The notes: generated by a model from the sequence alone, not told the origin. Numbered from the stretch's first letter, positions 54,454-63,800 are shown. The stretch is DNA of 64,000 nt from Cronobacter condimenti 1330 (GCF_001277255.1 NZ_CP012264.1:186001-250000); one strand, 5' to 3'. Translations and numbers: made by a program.

Positions 54454-55827
54454 ATGGCACTTTGGGGCGGACGTTTTACTCAGGCGGCAGATGGGCGGTT
54501 TAAACAATTCAATGACTCACTGCGCTTTGATTACCGACTCGCCGAACAGGACATTATCGGTTCCGTGGCCTGGTCTAAAGCGCTGGTGACCGTAGGCGTT
54601 CTGAGCGCCGATGAGCAAAGCCAGCTTGAAGGCGCGCTGAATACGCTGCTGGAAGAAGTGCTGGAAAACCCGCATGCCATCCTCGACAGCGACGCGGAAG
54701 ACATTCACAGCTGGGTGGAAGGCAAGCTTATCGATAAAGTCGGGCCGCTTGGCAAAAAGCTGCACACCGGACGTAGCCGTAACGATCAGGTCGCGACCGA
54801 CCTGAAACTCTGGTGCAAAACCGAGGTTCACGCGTTGCTGAGCGCGACGCGCCAGTTGCAGGAAGCGCTGGTCGCGACCGCCGAAGAAAACCAGGACGCC
54901 GTCATGCCGGGTTATACCCATCTGCAACGCGCCCAGCCGGTAACCTTCGCGCACTGGTGCATGGCGTATGTGGAGATGCTGGCGCGCGACGAAAGCCGCT
55001 TGCAGGATACCCTTAAGCGTCTCGACGTCAGCCCGCTGGGCTGCGGAGCGCTCGCTGGCACCGCGTATGAGATTGACCGCGAGCAACTGGCGGGCTGGCT
55101 CGGCTTTGCCAGCGCGACACGCAACAGCCTCGACAGCGTCTCCGATCGCGACCATGTGCTGGAGCTGCTGTCCAACGCTGCCATCAGCATGGTGCATCTG
55201 TCGCGTTTCGCCGAAGACCTGATTTTCTTTAATTCTGGTGAAGCGGGCTTTGTGGAGTTGTCTGACCGCGTGACGTCTGGCTCGTCGCTGATGCCACAGA
55301 AGAAAAACCCGGATGCGCTGGAGCTTATTCGTGGTAAGTGCGGCCGCGTGCAGGGCGCGCTTACCGGCATGATGATGACGCTGAAAGGCCTGCCGCTTGC
55401 GTACAATAAAGATATGCAGGAAGACAAAGAAGGGCTGTTCGACGCGCTCGACACCTGGCTTGACTGCCTGCATATGGCCGCGCTGGTGCTGGACGGCATT
55501 CAGGTGAAACGTCCACGTTGTCAGGATGCGGCGCAGCAGGGCTACGCCAACGCCACGGAACTGGCGGATTATCTGGTCGCCAAAGGCGTGCCGTTCCGCG
55601 AAGCGCACCACATTGTGGGCGAGGCGGTGGTAGAGGCAATTCGTCAGGGTAAACCGCTGGAAGACCTGGCGCTGGGTGACTTGCAAAAATTCAGCCCGGT
55701 GATCGGTGATGACGTCTATCCGATCCTCTCGCTACAGTCGTGCCTTGATAAGCGCGCGGCGAAAGGCGGCGTGTCGCCGACGCAGGTTGCACAGGCGATT
55801 GCCGGGGCGAAGGCGCGTCTGGCGTAA
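54454..55827 (+). CDS. argH: Argininosuccinate lyase
   Basis: Splits argininosuccinate into arginine and fumarate. 457 residues, as in E. coli. The family signature 'GSSLMPQKKNPDALE' lies near 282; 'LHTGRSRNDQVATD' near 108 and 'MPGYTHLQRAQPV' near 153 hold other active-site residues. The ATG at 54454 gives MALWGGRF; the frame upstream of it runs through the REP pair and is not coding. Last gene of argCBGH. Confidence 0.97.
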   Translation: MALWGGRFTQAADGRFKQFNDSLRFDYRLAEQDIIGSVAWSKALVTVGVLSADEQSQLEGALNTLLEEVLENPHAILDSDAEDIHSWVEGKLIDKVGPLGKKLHTGRSRNDQVATDLKLWCKTEVHALLSATRQLQEALVATAEENQDAVMPGYTHLQRAQPVTFAHWCMAYVEMLARDESRLQDTLKRLDVSPLGCGALAGTAYEIDREQLAGWLGFASATRNSLDSVSDRDHVLELLSNAAISMVHLSRFAEDLIFFNSGEAGFVELSDRVTSGSSLMPQKKNPDALELIRGKCGRVQGALTGMMMTLKGLPLAYNKDMQEDKEGLFDALDTWLDCLHMAALVLDGIQVKRPRCQDAAQQGYANATELADYLVAKGVPFREAHHIVGEAVVEAIRQGKPLEDLALGDLQKFSPVIGDDVYPILSLQSCLDKRAAKGGVSPTQVAQAIAGAKARLA

Positions 55828-55845
55828 CGGTGAACTGAAGTGATG

Positions 55846-55873
55846 AAAGCCCGGCAGATGTCGGGCTTTTTTA
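55846..55873 (+). terminator. argCBGH terminator
   Basis: Stem AAAGCCCG / CGGGCTTT followed by a T run, about 20 bases after the argH stop. Confidence 0.88.
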
Positions 55874-55893
55874 TTGTGTTCTGGCAGACAGGC

Positions 55894-56013
55894 AAAAAAA
55901 AAGCGGACTTACTGTCCGCTAAATAGTTCACGTTGGCTTTAGTTATTTGGCTAACAGAGAGAGACTCTGTGTGCGGGTTATCACTCAGTGAGGGTAACGA
56001 GTGATGTTCTCCG
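55894..56013 (-). ncRNA. oxyS: OxyS small regulatory RNA
   Basis: Hydrogen-peroxide-induced Hfq-binding small RNA, divergent from oxyR as in E. coli. On the minus strand the linker between the second and third stems, AATAACTAAAGCCAACGTGAACT, can be followed from 55947 down to 55925 and equals the E. coli sequence as I recall it. A terminator hairpin AGCGGACAGTAAGTCCGCT with T9 follows. The 5' parts differ in sequence but keep a stem (ATCACTC / GAGTGAT) and a short stem (ACAGAG / CTCTGT). The 5' end is estimated by counting back the E. coli length. Confidence 0.85.
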
Positions 56014-56111
56014 CGGCTGAGGCTATTATTCACAATCTTGCTTGATAGGGATAATCGTTGGTTGCTATGCTATCTATCGCCATGAACTATCATGGTGGCG
56101 GAGGATAAAGA

Positions 56112-57029
56112 ATGAATATTCGTGATCTTGAGTACCTGGTGGCGCTTGCTGAACATCGTCATTTTCGGCGTGCGGCCGATGCCTGCCACGTGAGTCAGCC
56201 TACCCTGAGCGGCCAAATCCGTAAGCTTGAAGATGAGCTGGGCGTGATGTTGCTGGAACGCACCAGCCGCAAAGTGCTGTTCACGCAGGCGGGGCTGCTG
56301 CTGGTAGACCAGGCGCGTACCGTATTACGTGAAGTCAAAGTGCTTAAAGAGATGGCGAGTCAGCAGGGCGAAACGATGTCCGGGCCGCTGCATATCGGCC
56401 TTATTCCGACCATCAGCCCTTATCTGCTGCCGCAAATTATTCCGATGCTGCACCAGACCTTCCCGAAACTGGAAATGTATCTGCACGAGGCGCAAACCCA
56501 TCAACTGCTGGCACAGCTCGACAGCGGCAAGCTCGACTGCGCCATTCTGGCGCTGGTGAAAGAGAGCGAAGCTTTTATCGAAGTGCCGCTGTTTGATGAG
56601 CCGATGCTGCTGGCAGTCTATGAAGATCACCCGTGGGCCAGCCGCGACCGCGTGCCGATGGGCGAACTGGCGGGCGAAAAACTGCTGATGCTGGAAGATG
56701 GCCACTGCCTGCGCGATCAGGCGATGGGCTTTTGCTTTGAAGCGGGCGCGGATGAAGATACGCACTTCCGTGCGACCAGCCTTGAAACGCTGCGCAATAT
56801 GGTGGCGGCAGGCAGCGGCATTACGCTGCTACCCGCACTCGCCGTGCCGCCGGAACGCCATCGCGACGGCGTGGTTTATTTGCCTTGCGTGAAGCCTGAG
56901 CCGCGCCGCACTATTGGTCTGGTGTACCGTCCGGGCTCGCCGCTGCGCAGCCGCTATGAGCAGCTGGCAGAGGCCATCCGCAAACAGATGGATGGCCGCT
57001 TCGACAGCGCGTTAAAACAGGCGGTTTAA
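56112..57029 (+). CDS. oxyR: Peroxide-sensing LysR-type regulator OxyR
   Basis: Activator of peroxide-defence genes and oxyS. 305 residues. N-terminal helix-turn-helix ('FRRAADACHVSQPTLSGQIRKLE', about 17-39). The redox Cys pair, 199 and 208, is intact in 'GHCLRDQAMGFCFEAG'. GGAG precedes the ATG. The last 18 bases overlap the end of convergent sthA. Confidence 0.98.
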   Translation: MNIRDLEYLVALAEHRHFRRAADACHVSQPTLSGQIRKLEDELGVMLLERTSRKVLFTQAGLLLVDQARTVLREVKVLKEMASQQGETMSGPLHIGLIPTISPYLLPQIIPMLHQTFPKLEMYLHEAQTHQLLAQLDSGKLDCAILALVKESEAFIEVPLFDEPMLLAVYEDHPWASRDRVPMGELAGEKLLMLEDGHCLRDQAMGFCFEAGADEDTHFRATSLETLRNMVAAGSGITLLPALAVPPERHRDGVVYLPCVKPEPRRTIGLVYRPGSPLRSRYEQLAEAIRKQMDGRFDSALKQAV

Positions 57030-58412
57030 GCCGTTCAGCGCGGCAACCCGATAGGCTTCGGCCATGGTCGGGTAGTTAAAGGTGGTGTTAACGAAGTACT
57101 CAATGGTGTTACCGCCACCTTTCTGCTCCATAATCGCCTGGCCGATATGAATAATTTCGGCCGCGCGCTCTCCAAAGCAGTGGATCCCCAGAATCTCTTT
57201 GGTTTCGCGATGGAACAGGATCTTCAGCGTTCCCACGTTCATGCCCACGATTTGCGCACGCGCTAAGTGTTTAAACTGCGCGCGACCTACTTCATAAGGC
57301 ACTTTCATTGAGGTGAGCTGCTGTTCGGTTTTGCCGACGGAGCTGATTTCCGGAATGGTATAAATGCCGGTCGGGATATCTTCCACCAGATGCGCTGAGG
57401 CGACGCCTTTCACCAGCGCCTGCGCCGCGATGCGACCTTGATCGTAGGCCGCCGAGGCGAGACTTGGATAACCGATAACATCGCCCACCGCATAGATGTG
57501 TGGCAGCGCGGTCTGGTACATGCTGTTTACTTTCAGCAGCCCGCGACCATCGGCTTCAAGCCCGATGTTTTCCAGCGCCAGCGAGTCGGTATTACCGGTG
57601 CGCCCGTTCGCATACAGCAGGCAGTCGGCTTTTACCTTCTTGCCTGATTTCAGGTGCACGATAACGCCATCGTCAACGCCTTCAATCTGCTCGTACTCTT
57701 CGTTATGGCGAATGACCACGCCGCTGTTCCAGAAGTGATACGAGAGTGAGTCTGACATCTCTTGATCGAGAAATGCCAGCAGGCGGTCACGGGTGTTGAT
57801 GAGATCCACCTTGACGTTCATCCCGCGGAAAATCGATGCGTATTCACAGCCGATAACGCCTGCGCCGTAGATGATGACGTGGCGTGGCTCGTGATGCATG
57901 CTAAGAATCGAGTCGCTGTCGTAGATACGCGAGTGGTTGAAATCGACGTCCGCCGGGTGATAAGGACGCGAGCCGCAGGCGATAACGAATTTCTCGGCGG
58001 TCAGGGTTTCAATTGAGCTGTCCGGACAGGTGAGCTCAATGGTGTGCTCGTCGATGAAACGCGCGTCGCCTTGCAGGATCTGGCAGCGGTTGCGCTCATA
58101 AAAACCCTGGCGCATGTTGGTCTGCTGGTTGATCACGTTGTCGGCGTGGTTAAGGATGTCGGCGAAAGAAGAACGAAGAGGGCGGGCGTGGGCGCTGTAT
58201 AACGGGTTCTGGTTAAATTCAATGATACGGCTGACAGCGTGGCGTAACGCCTTCGACGGGATAGTGCCCCAGTGGGTGCAACCGCCGCCGACATTATGGT
58301 AGCGCTCTATCACCGCTACCGTGGCGCCCTGTTTCACCAGGCCCATTGCAGCGCCTTCGCCGCCAGGGCCAGAGCCAATCACTATTACATCATAATCGTA
58401 GGTTTGTGGCAT
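57012..58412 (-). CDS. sthA: Soluble pyridine nucleotide transhydrogenase
   Basis: FAD enzyme that moves reducing power from NADPH to NAD+. 466 residues, as in E. coli. FAD motif 'IGSGPGGEGAAMG' near 12; 'GGGCTHWGTIPSKALRH' where the second redox Cys of the family is replaced, typical of SthA; NAD motif 'IYGAGVIGCEYAS' near 180. Start at 58412 matches E. coli MPHSYDYD; 9 extra upstream codons are rejected. Divergent from fabR. Confidence 0.97.
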   Translation of the reverse strand: MPQTYDYDVIVIGSGPGGEGAAMGLVKQGATVAVIERYHNVGGGCTHWGTIPSKALRHAVSRIIEFNQNPLYSAHARPLRSSFADILNHADNVINQQTNMRQGFYERNRCQILQGDARFIDEHTIELTCPDSSIETLTAEKFVIACGSRPYHPADVDFNHSRIYDSDSILSMHHEPRHVIIYGAGVIGCEYASIFRGMNVKVDLINTRDRLLAFLDQEMSDSLSYHFWNSGVVIRHNEEYEQIEGVDDGVIVHLKSGKKVKADCLLYANGRTGNTDSLALENIGLEADGRGLLKVNSMYQTALPHIYAVGDVIGYPSLASAAYDQGRIAAQALVKGVASAHLVEDIPTGIYTIPEISSVGKTEQQLTSMKVPYEVGRAQFKHLARAQIVGMNVGTLKILFHRETKEILGIHCFGERAAEIIHIGQAIMEQKGGGNTIEYFVNTTFNYPTMAEAYRVAALNGLNRLF

Positions 58413-58608
58413 GGTAAGGCTTACCTTGTTCTTATACATAAAAGCAACAGAATAGTAACATCACCCAAAGAATAACCCAATTCTCCCTGTGCGTTTTGCA
58501 ATCTGCGTCTGGCCCTGCTTCGTAAACAATCATTCACAATCCGTTATAAACCCGGTAGTTTTAAAACTGGTATAGTGCCGTTTCAACAGGAAGGAATCAG
58601 GCAACGTG

Positions 58609-59244
58609 ATGGGCGTCAGAGCGCAACAGAAAGAACGAACCCGGCGGTCGCTGGTGGAAGCCGCGTTTAGTCAGCTAAGCGCGGAAAGAAGTTTTGCCAG
58701 CCTGAGCCTGCGAGAAGTCGCGCGCGAGGCCGGTATTGCGCCGACCTCGTTTTACCGGCATTTCCGGGATGTGGATGAGCTGGGTCTGACGATGGTGGAC
58801 GAGAGCGGCCTGATGCTGCGCCAGCTTATGCGCCAGGCGCGCCAGCGCATTGCTAAAGGCGGCAGCGTGATCCGCACCTCGGTTTCTACCTTTATGGAAT
58901 TTATCGGTAATAACCCGAACGCCTTCCGGCTGCTGCTGCGCGAACGCTCCGGCACCTCGGCGGCGTTTCGTGCCGCTGTGGCGCGTGAAATCCAGCATTT
59001 TATTGCGGAACTTGCCGATTATCTGGAAATCGAAAATCACATGCCGCGCGCGTTTACCGAGGCTCAGGCAGAGGCGATGGTGACTATCGTTTTTAGCGCC
59101 GGCGCCGAGGCGCTGGACGTGAGCCCTGAACAGCGCGGTCAATTAGAAGAGCGACTGGTATTGCAACTGCGCATGATTTCCAAAGGCGCTTACTATTGGT
59201 ACCGTCGCGAACAAGAAAAGATGGCGCAACATTCCGATAAGTGA
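58609..59244 (+). CDS. fabR: TetR-type repressor FabR of unsaturated fatty acid synthesis
   Basis: Repressor of fabA and fabB that responds to the balance of saturated and unsaturated acyl chains. 211 residues. N-terminal TetR helix-turn-helix 'LSLREVAREAGIAPTSFYRHF' (about 29-49), nearly identical to E. coli throughout; only the last dozen residues differ. The ATG at 58609 (MGVRAQQKE) is preferred over the GTG just before it. Ten bases before yijD, so the two form an operon. Confidence 0.96.
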   Translation: MGVRAQQKERTRRSLVEAAFSQLSAERSFASLSLREVAREAGIAPTSFYRHFRDVDELGLTMVDESGLMLRQLMRQARQRIAKGGSVIRTSVSTFMEFIGNNPNAFRLLLRERSGTSAAFRAAVAREIQHFIAELADYLEIENHMPRAFTEAQAEAMVTIVFSAGAEALDVSPEQRGQLEERLVLQLRMISKGAYYWYRREQEKMAQHSDK

Positions 59245-59254
59245 AGGACGAGCA

Positions 59255-59614
59255 ATGAGAACGACGACACAAGAAAAGGGTACGCTGCTGCTGGCGCTGA
59301 TCGCCGGTTTATCGATTAACGGCACCTGTGCGGCGCTGTTTAGCTCCATTGTGCCTTTCTCGATTTTCCCGATTATTTCGCTGGTACTGACCGTTTATTG
59401 CCTGCATCAGCGTTACCTGAACCGCACCATGCCGGTGGGGCTACCGGGCATCGCCGCCGCCTGTTTTATTCTTGGCGTGTTGCTCTACAGCGCCGTGGTG
59501 CGTGCGGAATACCCGGCGATTGGCTCTAATTTCCTGCCGTCGGTGCTGTCAGTCATTTTGCTGTTCTGGATTGGGTTTCGCCTGCGTCGGCGCAAAGCGC
59601 GCTACGAAGAGTGA
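59255..59614 (+). CDS. yijD: Inner-membrane protein YijD (DUF1422)
   Basis: 119 residues with four hydrophobic segments (about 10-30, 34-50, 66-83 and 92-107) and a very basic end ('FRLRRRKARYEE'). Function unknown. Always next to fabR in enterobacteria, hinting at a membrane-lipid role, which is inference only. Terminator directly after. Confidence 0.93.
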   Translation: MRTTTQEKGTLLLALIAGLSINGTCAALFSSIVPFSIFPIISLVLTVYCLHQRYLNRTMPVGLPGIAAACFILGVLLYSAVVRAEYPAIGSNFLPSVLSVILLFWIGFRLRRRKARYEE

Positions 59615-59617
59615 AGA

Positions 59618-59641
59618 AAAGGGCGCCGCGGCGCCCTTTCT
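59618..59641. terminator. Two-way terminator between yijD and trmA
   Basis: Palindrome AAGGGCGCCGCGGCGCCCTT with A4 before and T-rich TTTCTTA after, between convergent genes. Confidence 0.85.
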
Positions 59642-59649
59642 TATGTGAG

Positions 59650-60753
59650 TTAGTCGCGGCGTGTTAACAGGACACCGCACTCCATATGATGGGTGTAGGG
59701 GAACTGGTCGAAGAGCGCCAGGCGCTCGACGCGATGCGTTTCGCTTAGCGTCGCGAGGTTGTCGCACAGCGTCTGCGGGTTGCAGGAGATATAAAGGATT
59801 CGCGGATACGCCTGCACCATTTTCACCGTCTCCTGATCAAGCCCGCTGCGCGGCGGATCAACGAAGATCGTTTCACACTGGTAGCTTTTCAGGTCGATCC
59901 CTTGCAGACGGTTAAATTCCCGCACGCCGTTCATCGCCTGGGTGAACTCTTCCGCCGCCATGCGGATGATTTGCACGTTATCAATGCCATTGGCGGCGAT
60001 GTTGTATTGCGCGGCAGCAACCGACGGCTTGGCGATTTCCGTCGCCAGCACGCGGTTAAAATTGCGCGCCAGCGCCAGCGAGAAGTTGCCGTTGCCGCAA
60101 TAAAGCTCGAGCAGATCGCCGCGTGAACCCTGGGTGACGTCCAGCGCCCACTCCAGCATATGGATGTTCATTGCCGCGTTCGGCTGGGTAAAGCTGTTTT
60201 CCACCTGACGATAAATCATCTCTTTGCCCGCTACCGGCAGGCGCTCGTCGATGTAATCCTGATCGAGCATGATTTTGGTTTTCGTCGCACGGCCAATAAA
60301 GTGCACGTCAAAGCCGTCCTGGCGCAGCGCATCGCGAAGGCGCGTGGCTTCTTCGCGCCAGGCGTCGTCCAGCGCGCGATGGTAAAGCAGCGACACGACC
60401 GCCTGCTGGCTGCGGGTGGTCAGGTAGTCAATCTGGAACAGCTTATGGCGCAGCGTGCGGTTGCCGCGGATACCGTCAATCATGCGCGGCATGAGGGCAT
60501 TAATCAGTTCGCTGGCCGCCGGAAAGCGGTCAACACGAATACGGCTGCGGGTGTCTTGATCGAAAATGATGTGGTAGAGGTCGTCGCCGTCATGCCAGAG
60601 ACGAAACTCGGCGCGCATGCGGTAGTGGCTGACCGGTGAGCGAAACACCTCCGGCGCGGGCGCGGCGAAAGGCGCCATCATGCTTTGCAGGCGTTCTACC
60701 TTTTCGGCCAACTGGGCGTCGTAGTGATCGATGGGGAGATGTTCAGGGGTCAT
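59650..60753 (-). CDS. trmA: tRNA (uracil-5-)-methyltransferase TrmA
   Basis: Makes 5-methyluridine at position 54 of tRNA and one site in tmRNA. 367 residues (E. coli 366). SAM-binding 'LLELYCGNGNFSLALARN' near 212, catalytic Cys in 'RILYISCNPQTLC' near 325 and general-base Glu in 'HHMECGVLLT' near 359. Two adjacent ATGs (60756 and 60753); 60753 gives MTPEHLP and better spacing to AGGA. Divergent from the btuB leader. Confidence 0.97.
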   Translation of the reverse strand: MTPEHLPIDHYDAQLAEKVERLQSMMAPFAAPAPEVFRSPVSHYRMRAEFRLWHDGDDLYHIIFDQDTRSRIRVDRFPAASELINALMPRMIDGIRGNRTLRHKLFQIDYLTTRSQQAVVSLLYHRALDDAWREEATRLRDALRQDGFDVHFIGRATKTKIMLDQDYIDERLPVAGKEMIYRQVENSFTQPNAAMNIHMLEWALDVTQGSRGDLLELYCGNGNFSLALARNFNRVLATEIAKPSVAAAQYNIAANGIDNVQIIRMAAEEFTQAMNGVREFNRLQGIDLKSYQCETIFVDPPRSGLDQETVKMVQAYPRILYISCNPQTLCDNLATLSETHRVERLALFDQFPYTHHMECGVLLTRRD

Positions 60754-60874
60754 CATGCGTCCTGGGTGATAAAAATTTACGCCGGGATTGTAGGGAATGC
60801 GGGCGTGATGTCCAGCTTTGATTGTTTTTGCATCATCATGAATGGAAGTCTGGACTTCTATCAGGCGCACCATG

Positions 60875-61120
60875 TAGCATGCCGTTTCCGGTCTCCTTGA
60901 GTGAAAAGGGAATCCAGTGCAAATCTGGAGCTGACGCGCAGCGGTAAAGACAGGTGGGATGAACGCATACGCAAACACTGCCGGTAAGCCGGTGGGAAGT
61001 TTTCATCCATTACACACCTCCAAGCCCGAAGACCTGCCGGAGTCACGTCGCATCTCGCGCACTTATCGCGTTCTATCAAGTGCGCCTGCGGCATCCTAAA
61101 AGTTAAGCGGATGCTTACGT
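60875..61120 (+). promoter_or_regulatory. Cobalamin riboswitch of btuB
   Basis: Adenosylcobalamin-sensing leader. Conserved B12-box elements are in order: GGAATCCAGTGC and the paired CTGGAGCTGACGCGCAGCGG (60909-60944), GGTGGGAAG at 60991-60999, and AAGCCCGAAGACCTGCCGG (61022-61040). Before the btuB start, GCATCC (61091-61096) and GGATGC (61109-61114) can pair and cover the ribosome-binding site, as in E. coli. Confidence 0.95.
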
Positions 61121-61122
61121 TA

Positions 61123-62976
61123 ATGATGATAAAAAAAATCTCGCTGCTGACGGCGCTTTCCGTCACGGCGTTTTCTGGCTGGGCGCAAGATAGCGACTCA
61201 GATGCTCTGGTGGTCACGGCAAACCGTTTTCAGCAGCCGGTTAATACGGTACTGGCGCCGACGTCTGTCGTCACCCGTGACGAAATTGTGCGATGGCAGT
61301 CGAAAAGCCTGACCGACGTATTAGGACGTTTACCGGGTGTGGATATAGAGCAGAGCGGCGGCCTGGGGACACTCTCTAATTTACATATTCGTGGGACTGA
61401 AACCCGTCATGTTTTGCTGTTAATTGATGGTATTCCGTTAAATAACGCAGGCATTAGCAATGCGCCGGATATCAGCCAGATTCCGCTTTCGCTGGTACAG
61501 CGCATCGAATATATCCGTGGCCCGCGCTCTGCTTTATATGGCTCTGACGCAATTGGCGGCGTCATTAACATTATTACGGGGCGCAGCAAGCCCGGTGGGG
61601 CGATTTCCGCAGGCTGGGGCTCGCACGGCTATCAAACTTATGATGGCGCGGTACAACAAACGTTGGATCAAACCAAAATAACCCTGGCGGGCAATTACAC
61701 TTATACCAAAGGATTTGACATTGCCGCGCTGGACGCGCCGCGTCAGCCTGATCGTGATGGGTTTATGAGTAAATCGCTGTATGGCTCAGTAGAACAGCAG
61801 ATGACCGATAACCTGAGCGGCTTTTTCCGTGGGTTTGGTTACGATAACCGCACCGCCTATGACGGTTACGACACTTATAACGACGCTTATACGGTGCTTC
61901 TCGGACGCGCGGATACGCGCCAGCTCTATGCCCAGAACTGGGACACCGGCTTGCGCTATCAGCAGGGGGGGTGGCAGTCGCAGCTGGTTGCAGGCTATGG
62001 TCGCAGCAAAGACATGAATTACGATCCGAAGAAAGGCCGTTACGCTGCCGCTACTTCGATAGATGATGTCAAACAATACACGGCACAATGGCTGAACACC
62101 TTTAACGTGGGGCAAGGAAATATCGGTGCTGGCGTGGACTGGAAAAAACAGACGACGCAAGCCGGTACGGGAACCATGAAAGATGGATATAAACAGCACA
62201 ACACTGGCGTGTTTGTTTCCGGGGTACAGCAAATTGAGAGCGTGACGCTGGAAGCTGCCGCACGTCGTGACGACGATGCTAACTTTGGCAGCCACGCTAC
62301 CTGGCAGACCAGCGCAGCCTGGGAGTTTACCGAGGGTTACCGGCTCATCGGCTCTTACGGAACGGCCTATAAAGCGCCGACCATGAGCCAAATCCATAGC
62401 CAAAATTACGGCAATCCTGACCTGCAGCCTGAAGAAAGCAAGCAATGGGAAGGTGGCGTCGAAGGATTAACCGGGCCGGTGAACTGGCGCGTGACGGGGT
62501 ATCGCAACGATATCGATAACCTTATCGGTTATAACGCGCAGAACCGCTTTTATAATATTGATCAAGCGCGTATTAAAGGCATCGAAGCGACAGCACAGTT
62601 TGATACCGGCCCGCTGAGTCATCAAATTTCCTATGATTATACCGATCCGCGTAACGCCAGAACCAATGCCATTCTGAACCGCCGTGCTAAGCAGCAGGTG
62701 AAATATCAACTCGACTGGCAGATGTATGACCTGGACTGGAATGTGGCGTACCACTACTTAGGTACGCGTTACGACAATGACTTTACGTCATTTCCAGCAA
62801 AACGCGTCAAAATGGGCGGCGTTAGCCTGTGGGATGTCGCGGTTTCGTATCCGGTCACCTCTCACCTTACAGTTCGTGGTAAAATAGCTAACCTGTTCGA
62901 TAAAGATTACGAGACGGTTTATGGCTACCAAACTGCAGGACGGGAATACAACTTGTCAGGCAGCTACACCTTCTGA
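61123..62976 (+). CDS. btuB: Vitamin B12 outer-membrane transporter BtuB
   Basis: TonB-dependent receptor for cobalamins. 617 residues (E. coli 614). Signal peptide MMIKKISLLTALSVTAFSGWAQ, TonB box 'DALVVTA', plug domain ('GVDIEQSGGLGTLSNLHIRG', 'YIRGPRSALYGSDAIGGVINII') and a 22-strand barrel ending 'LSGSYTF'. The plug and C-terminus are close to E. coli; the extracellular loops are much more diverged, as expected for phage/colicin-exposed parts. ATG 61123 and 61126 are both possible. The last 56 bases overlap murI. Confidence 0.96.
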   Translation: MMIKKISLLTALSVTAFSGWAQDSDSDALVVTANRFQQPVNTVLAPTSVVTRDEIVRWQSKSLTDVLGRLPGVDIEQSGGLGTLSNLHIRGTETRHVLLLIDGIPLNNAGISNAPDISQIPLSLVQRIEYIRGPRSALYGSDAIGGVINIITGRSKPGGAISAGWGSHGYQTYDGAVQQTLDQTKITLAGNYTYTKGFDIAALDAPRQPDRDGFMSKSLYGSVEQQMTDNLSGFFRGFGYDNRTAYDGYDTYNDAYTVLLGRADTRQLYAQNWDTGLRYQQGGWQSQLVAGYGRSKDMNYDPKKGRYAAATSIDDVKQYTAQWLNTFNVGQGNIGAGVDWKKQTTQAGTGTMKDGYKQHNTGVFVSGVQQIESVTLEAAARRDDDANFGSHATWQTSAAWEFTEGYRLIGSYGTAYKAPTMSQIHSQNYGNPDLQPEESKQWEGGVEGLTGPVNWRVTGYRNDIDNLIGYNAQNRFYNIDQARIKGIEATAQFDTGPLSHQISYDYTDPRNARTNAILNRRAKQQVKYQLDWQMYDLDWNVAYHYLGTRYDNDFTSFPAKRVKMGGVSLWDVAVSYPVTSHLTVRGKIANLFDKDYETVYGYQTAGREYNLSGSYTF

Positions 62977-63772
62977 GGCCCGCCCTACTATCCTGGTGTT
63001 TGACTCCGGGGTGGGGGGGCTCTCTGTTTATGATGAGATCCGGCATCTCCTGCCGGATCTGCATTACATCTACACTTTCGACAACGTTGCCTTTCCTTAT
63101 GGCGAGAAAAGCGAAGCGTTCATTGTTGAGCGCGTCGTTGAAATCGTCACCGCCGTCCAGGCGCGCTACCCACTCGCGCTTGCCGTGATTGCCTGCAACT
63201 CTGCCAGTACGGTTTCGCTTCCTGCGCTTCGTGAAAAATTCGCCTTCCCGGTTGTTGGGGTTGTGCCTGCGATTAAACCCGCTGCGCGGCTGACCGCCAA
63301 CGGCGTGGTAGGGCTACTGGCGACCCGCGGGACGGTAAAACGTCCTTATACGCATGAACTCATCGCCCGTTTCGCCAATGAATGTCAGATAGAGATGCTG
63401 GGGTCGGCGGAGCTGGTGGAGATTGCAGAGGCGAAACTACATGGCGAGCCGGTGTCGCTGGAAGCGCTGCGTCGGGTGCTGCGTCCGTGGCTGCGTATGG
63501 CTGAGCCGCCGGATACGGTTGTGCTCGGCTGTACGCATTTCCCGTTGCTAGCCGATGAACTGTTAAACGTATTGCCGGAAGGGACGCGTCTGGTGGATTC
63601 CGGTGCGGCGATTGCAAGACGCACGGCCTGGCTTCTGGAACACGAAGCGCCGGATGCACGTTCTACGGATGACAATATCGCGTACTGTATGGCACTGACG
63701 CCGGAAGTTGCACAATTAATGCCCGTTTTGCAACGTTATGGCTTCCAGAAGCTCGAAAAGTTGCCCGTTTAA
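62921..63772 (+). CDS. murI: Glutamate racemase
   Basis: Makes D-glutamate for peptidoglycan. 283 residues (E. coli 285). Two catalytic Cys, in 'VIACNSAST' near 92 and 'VLGCTHFPLL' near 204. An N-terminal extension (about 20 residues, 'MATKLQDGNT') is encoded in a different frame over the end of btuB, exactly as in E. coli, and serves binding of the activator UDP-MurNAc-Ala there. Followed by the rRNA promoters. Confidence 0.97.
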   Translation: MATKLQDGNTTCQAATPSEARPTILVFDSGVGGLSVYDEIRHLLPDLHYIYTFDNVAFPYGEKSEAFIVERVVEIVTAVQARYPLALAVIACNSASTVSLPALREKFAFPVVGVVPAIKPAARLTANGVVGLLATRGTVKRPYTHELIARFANECQIEMLGSAELVEIAEAKLHGEPVSLEALRRVLRPWLRMAEPPDTVVLGCTHFPLLADELLNVLPEGTRLVDSGAAIARRTAWLLEHEAPDARSTDDNIAYCMALTPEVAQLMPVLQRYGFQKLEKLPV

Positions 63773-63800
63773 CGGTGTTTTGCACAAAAAAGAGACGGTT

